A stretch of 64,000 bases of DNA, taken from assembly GCA_026261815.1 (NCBI GenBank), contig JAMPIT010000885.1:248001-312000 (forward strand), in the 5' to 3' direction. Position 1 is the stretch's first letter, and each line of letters begins with the position of its first letter. Source of the stretch: Monarcha castaneiventris obscurior (Eukaryota; Chordata; Aves; Passeriformes; Monarchidae). This document shows, in pieces, positions 59,259 through 64,000 of this stretch. The notes under the pieces were generated by a model. The model was not told the origin of the DNA and searched no databases. It worked only from the letters and a program-made list of their open reading frames with translations. Position numbers and translations under genes: made by a program.

Positions 59259-59414
59259 CCGTGCCGTGCAGAGGAGCTTGGCCATCATCCGTCAAGCCAA
59301 GCAGAAGAAAAAAAAGAAGGAATATTGTATGTACTACAACCGCTTCGGGAAGTGCAATCGAGGCGAGAGCTGCCCCTACATCCATGATCCAGAGAAAGTG
59401 GCCGTCTGCACCAG
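59259..59414 (+). CDS. ZC3H3: ZC3H3 exon D: RAVQRSLAIIRQ block and CCCH finger 1
   Basis: This is a 156-nt exon following CTTTCTCCTTCAG and ending ACCAG before GTGGGG. One base completes Ser with exon C, 51 codons are open and two bases carry over. The peptide starts RAVQRSLAIIRQAKQ, runs through five lysines, then EYCMYYNRFGKCNRGE and SCPYIHDPEKVAVCT. The CCCH spacing is C-X8-C-X5-C-X3-H, the classical RNA-binding CCCH finger also found in CPSF30, whose fingers ZC3H3 resembles. The final VC supplies the first cysteine of finger 2, which is finished in exon E, so the finger is split by an intron. The lysine run is a likely nuclear-localisation or RNA-contact patch (inference). This is the strongest evidence for the gene identity. 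Confidence 0.97.
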
Positions 59415-59588
59415 GTGGGGATGGACACGGTGTAAACTGGGAGGTTGGGTGGCTTTGGTGATTCCTTCTGGGATATTCCGAAGGGAAACAAACTGTTGAC
59501 AGAGATGTAGGATAACAAGGGTGGGAGTTCTGGGTCAGGTGTAGGTTCTGCACTGTTGGGTTGGAAGGACGAGGACAAGAAGAGGACA

Positions 59589-59945
59589 GAGAATCATGGA
59601 ATTGTTTTGGTTGGAAGGGACAGCAAAAGATCATTGAATTCCAACCCTCTGCCATGGGCAGGGACACCTTCCACTATCCCAGGTTGCTCCAAGCCCCATG
59701 CAACCTGGCCTGGAACATTTCCAGGGATCCAGGGGCAGCCACAGCTTCTCTGGGAATCCCATTCCATGGCCTCACCACCCTCACAGGAAAAGGTATCTTC
59801 CCAACATCCCATCTATCCCTGCCCTCTGGCAGTGGAAAGCCATTCCCTGTGTCCTGTCACTCCATCCCTTGGCCCAAGTCCCTCTCCAGCTCTCCAGGAG
59901 CCCCTTTAGGCACTGGAAGAGGCTCTAAGATCCCTTTGAAGCCTT
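59589..59945 (-). mobile_element. CR1 LINE 3' fragment
   Basis: AGAATCATGGAATTGTTTTGG antisense tail, split by a CCAGGGATCCAGGGGCAGCC variant, to GCCTTCTTTTCTGGGCTGG. It starts ~175 bp after exon D. Confidence 0.9.
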
Positions 59946-59999
59946 CTTTTCTGGGCTGGGTGACTTGAGCCCCTGCCTCGACCACACTCTGGGTTATTC

Positions 60000-60210
60000 C
60001 TTCAGGAGCATCCCTCAGATCCCTACAACAGGTTTGAATCCCTCAGCCTGTGACGTCGTGCAGCTCCTAGAGTCGGTGATTTATTCCAGGGGAGCTGATC
60101 CATGTTGGCAGCTCATTAGCCGTGCCCAAGAGTTGATTAAACTCTATTATGAGTCATTTAAAAAGTGCAGAAAAGCCAACTCCACTGATGAACTCCTGGA
60201 GTAATTTCTC
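60000..60210. other. Unique block with CRE- and AP-1-like sites
   Basis: GTGACGTCGTGC (near-CRE) at ~60050 and TATGAGTCATTT (AP-1-like) at ~60150, with GAGTTGATTAAACTC, a 15-bp near-palindrome, between them. It sits inside the intron that splits finger 2. A 79-codon frame ends here but is probably chance. Confidence 0.38.
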
Positions 60211-60676
60211 CATAAAATTGCTGCTGTGCTGGAATCACTTGGAAGTTGCTCAAAGCTCGATGGGGATGGATAGAGGAGGGGAAGGTGATTTATTGGTGTT
60301 TTAACTGATTTTACTCATTCTCCCATAACAAATCCCATAACTCCTTGCCTACTTTAGGAATTGTGCTCCTTGAAGTCTTTTGGGTCTCCATCCTGTCTCA
60401 TTTCCGTGGATCATTGGAGGACAACACTGATTTCTCCCAGTTTTGTGTCTCCTTATCCTGGTTCCTTCATCTCCAATCCCGTTCTTCAGCGTTCCCTCAT
60501 CATTTTTCAGTTTTGTTTATCTGCTCTCACTCTGGTCACTCCTAGGAAAACTCTGACTCCTCCAAACATCCTCATGTGCTTTGAGATCCTGGTTCTTGTT
60601 CTGGGCCTGTCTTTGCTCCTCCTGGTCATTGGCTACTCACACCCGGAGCTTCATCCAGCATCTCAAAGAATGGGAC

Positions 60677-60852
60677 CATAGAATCCTGGAATGGTTTGGA
60701 TTGGAAGGGACCTTCAGGATCATCCAATCCACCCCCCCTTGCCATGGGCAGGGACACCTTCCACTATCCCAGGTTGCTCCAAGCCTTGTCCAGCCTGGCC
60801 TTGAACACTGCCAGGGATGGGGAATCCACAACCTTTCTGGGCAACTTGAAGT
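60677..60852 (-). mobile_element. CR1 LINE 3' fragment
   Basis: CATAGAATCCTGGAATGG antisense tail to CCTTTCTGGGCAACTTG. Confidence 0.9.
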
Positions 60853-61132
60853 AATCAGGGCTTTAGGAAGGACCTTTCTCCTTCTGGGAGCATCATGTCT
60901 GAATTTTGGGATCCAAGCCTTGTTCTACCTACTGATGAGCAGCCAAATGTGGTGGAAGAATAGAATCCATCAGGAATCATCAGCTGCTCTTCCAACGAGA
61001 GGGATCTGTACTAAGTTATGGTGTGAAAGGGGTTTTATGGACAAGCTCGGCAATAATTTTGTGGTTTTGTATAAACCCACGCATTTTGTGACCCAACTCT
61101 TGCCCAACCCTCTCCGTCTGCTTTACCTCCAG

Positions 61133-61202
61133 GTTTCTCCGTGGCACGTGCAAGAAGACGGATGGGACCTGTCCATTTTCCCACAAGGTGTCCAAGGACA
61201 AG
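61133..61202 (+). CDS. ZC3H3: ZC3H3 exon E: remainder of CCCH finger 2
   Basis: This is a 70-nt exon after TGCTTTACCTCCAG and before GTCTGTAT. One base completes Arg, then 23 codons read FLRGTCKKTDGTCPFSHK followed by VSKDK, ending in phase 0. With the VC supplied by exon D the finger spacing is C-X7-C-X6-C-X3-H. In ZC3H3 the third finger follows directly from a phase-0 junction. No exon coding for it is visible before base 64000, so it lies downstream of the window. The donor is the same weak hexamer GTCTGT as after exon C. Context: it sits 280 bp downstream of one CR1 copy and about 130 bp upstream of another. Confidence 0.95.
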
Positions 61203-61328
61203 GTCTGTATGACTTCCCAACGGGAATGTGGTTCTGTGTGTGAGGGGGTGGTTGGAGGAAGGTTCTTCCTCACCGAGTGCTTCCAACTGAGTTTGGAGTT
61301 TCCTTGCTGAGCTGTTCAGGCTCCTGAA

Positions 61329-61513
61329 TCATGACACAACCATGGAATGGTTTGGGATGGGTGGGACCTTCAGGATCATCTCATTCCAACCCTTCTGCCA
61401 TGGGCGGGGACACCTTCCACTATCCGAGGTTGCTCCAAGCCCCATCCAACCTGACTTGGAATATTTCCAGGGATGGGTCATCCACAACTTCTCTGTGCCA
61501 GGGCATCACCAGC
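61329..61513 (-). mobile_element. CR1 LINE 3' fragment
   Basis: CATGACACAACCATGGAATGG antisense tail to TCTCTGTGCCAGGGCATCACC. It starts ~130 bp after exon E. Confidence 0.88.
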
Positions 61514-63961
61514 CTATGGCTGAGGTCTAGAAAGAACCTGTGAGGTCTTAGAGGTCTAAAAAAGACCTCCAAGATGATCAAGTCCCTTCAGCTGCGTCTA
61601 ATCCTTCCCTACTTCCATAAGATCCCATTTCCGTGGAAATCCCTCTGTGCACCCTCGGACAATGTTTTAACAAACAGAACACGGAGGCATAAATTAATAA
61701 AACTTAATTTCTAAAAATCCAAGCCGCAAAATCAGGTTGAAACTGTGGCAGAACAACTTTAGAGTTCGTTGTTTTCCACCTTTCCCACGTACTTGGGGCT
61801 CCGTGTTTTTATTACAGGGGGTGGAAAAATAATCCGGGATTTTTATCTTGGGTTTATCAGTGATGATTTAGCACCTCAGCCTGTGTTCAGTGGCTGGGAT
61901 CTCCACTTGGATGTAGCTTTGGAGACTCCAGCACGGAAGCCGAGGTGCCTGAGGCACGTTCCTTGTCTGTGGGGAGCTCATAAGTTATCCGGGAAGTCGC
62001 TCCGAATGAGACACGGAGCACCAGATGTTTTTTACATGGATTTCTCTTCAGAGTCATTTAATCACGAGTACATAAAACAGGGACAGGGACAGCTGCATTC
62101 CCTGGCTTGTGGCGTGTCAGAGCAGGAATGGGGATGAGGATTGATAGACGGAAAAAAGGACAGTTTGGGGATTTTTTTTCATCCTGTAGCAGAGTCAGAC
62201 TTCAGAAATAAAGAAGCCAAGAATGAAGGAAGCTTTGCAGTGGGATTGGCTGTTGGTTTATCTGAAATTATTGTAATTAGTGAAGCCAACAACTTCTTGT
62301 CATCCAAGTAAACGATGCGCAACCCTCTGCCTGCACCTCTGAGCCGAAGAACTGAAACGCATCCACAGAACCATAAACTCCAAATTAAATGGAATTTCAG
62401 AAGGTGGTAAAGCCCTTTTTGGTCCCAGGGCAAAAACCTGGATGAAACTTGGGAACTGGACATGCCCAAGGAGCCGTTGCAGTTGGTGGATTATCCACCA
62501 AAGGGTGTGATGGTGGGATGTGGATGAATTTATGGTCCCTGTACCCAGGAATATTCCTGGGCATGTTTAAATTCCTGGTGGAGATGTGGCCTCAGTTTCC
62601 CCTCCAGGAACGCTGGTGTGTCTTTGTCCCTCAAGGAGGACCTCAAAATTTGGCTTCTGGGCTCTGTTTTGGATGGAAAAACTGAGGATGATGGAAAACT
62701 CAACCTTTAACTGCACCTCACCAGTTAGAGAAGAACAACGGTGATGTCGTGGTAATAAAACTGAATTAAAAAGGAGTGACCACGTCAAGGAGCTGTTTGC
62801 CAACTGCATTTTGGAGACCGAATCCCTGGGATGGAATCCCATGGGATGCAGCGACCTCAGCCCATCTCACCTTTATCCTGAGCTAACGAAGCGTCGCCTA
62901 AACTCAAGATGAATCATTAATTAACAGACCAAAATCAAAGCAGGCAAGTGCCAGCTCTGAAAAGCTTTCGGAGCACGTTTTTCCTGCCATGCTCTGTTGG
63001 GAAGGGGGATTATTTTTCACAGGATTAACCACCCTGAGGGTGGTTCAAAGGTCTCCCCGTTTGCCACCTTGTCATCAGCTAGGGCTGGAAGAGAAACAAC
63101 CTCCTCCATGGAGTTCAAACTTGTTCCAGGGTGATTTATTGCCACAGGAATGCTGCTTCCCAAAGCGAGAGGCAACTTTGCTTTCCAAGTCCCAGAGCTC
63201 CCCATTAACCCAGGTGATTCTTGGCAAAGGTGGCTTTTCCCTCATTTATCAGGGCTGGGAAAAGCAGGTGAAGGCTCTCAGCAGAGGAAGGAAGCAGTTT
63301 TCCTCCTGCTTGTGGAGTTTTTGGAGCAAATCCCACCTTTTCCTCTGATAAGGGATTGTGCGTGTCTGGTTTTTGGCTGTTTGAGTTGGGGTTTTAATGC
63401 GATTCATGGGGTTTTTTTTTCATGTGGGCTGATGTGGTGGTTTGGGAATTCCTGATTTTTGTGATCAGGATCCTGATCCTGAAATTCCCTCAATTTCACT
63501 TTGTGGTTGTTGGAGAGGGACACCCCAAAACCTCTTCATTGGAGGAGCTTCAGGTTGTTGTGTATTTCACCTCAGTGGGGTTTTACTGGGATGGGGTATC
63601 CAATCCAGGAGGTGAAGGATCAAGAGCTTGCAGGGTTTGGCTCTTGGTTTCAGGACAAAACCATATCTCAGCCTTGGGGCACTACCGTGCCTCAGTTTCC
63701 CCACTGAAAAATTGAAATAGTCACTATTTTCTATGGGGAAAAATCCCTATTTTCTATGGGAAACCGTGTGGATTCAGCTGTTGCAGCAGCAGGGAGCTTT
63801 TCCCCATCCTAGAGCAGCAAACCCCTTGCTCCAAGCAGGAAATGGTCTCCAGGATAGAGGACAGCTCCAGATGGTCACGGAACTTTGCAGATCCAAACTC
63901 CGGTGGTTTCCATCACCCTCTGGTGATGGAAAAAGGGCCTGGAGAAGAGGGAAAGCTCTTG

Positions 63962-64000
63962 GAGGGCAGGGACACCTTCCACTATCCCAGGTTGCTCCAA
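63962..64000 (-). mobile_element. CR1 LINE fragment cut by the window end
   Basis: GGGCAGGGACACCTTCCACT then ATCCCAGGTTGCTCCAA; the copy continues beyond the window. Confidence 0.75.

Larger units (their letters stand above)
59415..61132 (+). other. ZC3H3: 1.7-kb intron between exons D and E
   Basis: This intron splits finger 2 between its first and second cysteines. It has CR1 fragments at 59589 and 60677 and a unique block with CRE-like and AP-1-like sites at 60000-60210. Confidence 0.88.
61203..64000 (+). other. ZC3H3: Start of the intron after exon E
   Basis: The sequence after exon E holds CR1 copies at 61329 and 63962 and otherwise unique DNA. I searched it for codons of the next CCCH finger and found none. 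An 18-bp unit (CTATTTTCTATGGG plus A-rich) is repeated twice near 63722-63760. Confidence 0.7.

Noticed and set aside
60010..60025. tRNA B-box-like word GGTTTGAATCC
   Set aside because: There is no A box, acceptor stem or anticodon arm at the proper distance.
59965..60204. 79-codon open frame ending in the CRE/AP-1 block
   Set aside because: It starts in CR1-derived sequence and lies within a ZC3H3 intron. There is no known domain and no splice sites that keep phase.

Overview
The window is nuclear DNA of a bird. About fifty 5'-truncated fragments of the CR1 LINE, the dominant avian retrotransposon, cover roughly a fifth of it by eye. They are joined by solo LTRs of endogenous retroviruses and by simple and tandem repeats. 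A passerine is likely from the style of the CR1 and LTR copies, but I cannot prove this without a repeat library. There is no sign of bacterial or plasmid DNA, an operon or CRISPR.

The only gene I can support is the middle part of ZC3H3 (a CCCH zinc-finger protein, also called Smicl) on the + strand. Five coding exons are visible: 7771-7921, 43458-43651, 56960-57041, 59259-59414 and 61133-61202. Each is flanked by AG and GT. Their codon phases chain without a break (1>2, 2>1, 1>2, 2>2, 2>0), giving about 217 continuous residues. These cover the linker upstream of the fingers, a conserved RAVQRSLAIIRQ block, CCCH finger 1 and most of finger 2. The N-terminal exon(s) lie upstream of base 1. The exons for the remaining fingers and the C-terminus lie beyond base 64000. 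ZC3H3 is a nuclear protein tied to mRNA polyadenylation and export and to nuclear exosome targeting of polyadenylated RNA.

The rest is intron. 1-7770 holds CR1 pieces and one candidate regulatory stretch. The giant intron 7922-43457 (35.5 kb) holds most CR1 copies, two ERV solo LTRs, a 0.9 kb polypyrimidine tract (15735-16643), an AT-rich tract (39820-40715) and several CpG- and TAAT-rich unique stretches that look like conserved non-coding elements. Intron 43652-56959 holds a 3.5 kb tandem-repeat complex. In it, a 70-bp minisatellite appears in two opposite orientations (48980-50380 and 50950-51502), followed by five copies of a 190-bp unit (51607-52550). It also holds a solo LTR with a matching 5-bp target duplication just upstream of the 82-nt exon. 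The short introns 57042-59258 and 59415-61132 and the tail 61203-64000 carry further CR1 copies and one more LTR.

I did not find a new multi-gene system. The most interesting items are the inverted minisatellite complex, the polypyrimidine tract, the paired weak GTCTGT donors after two ZC3H3 exons, direct-repeat LTRs bracketing two coding exons, and the unique intronic blocks that may be enhancers.
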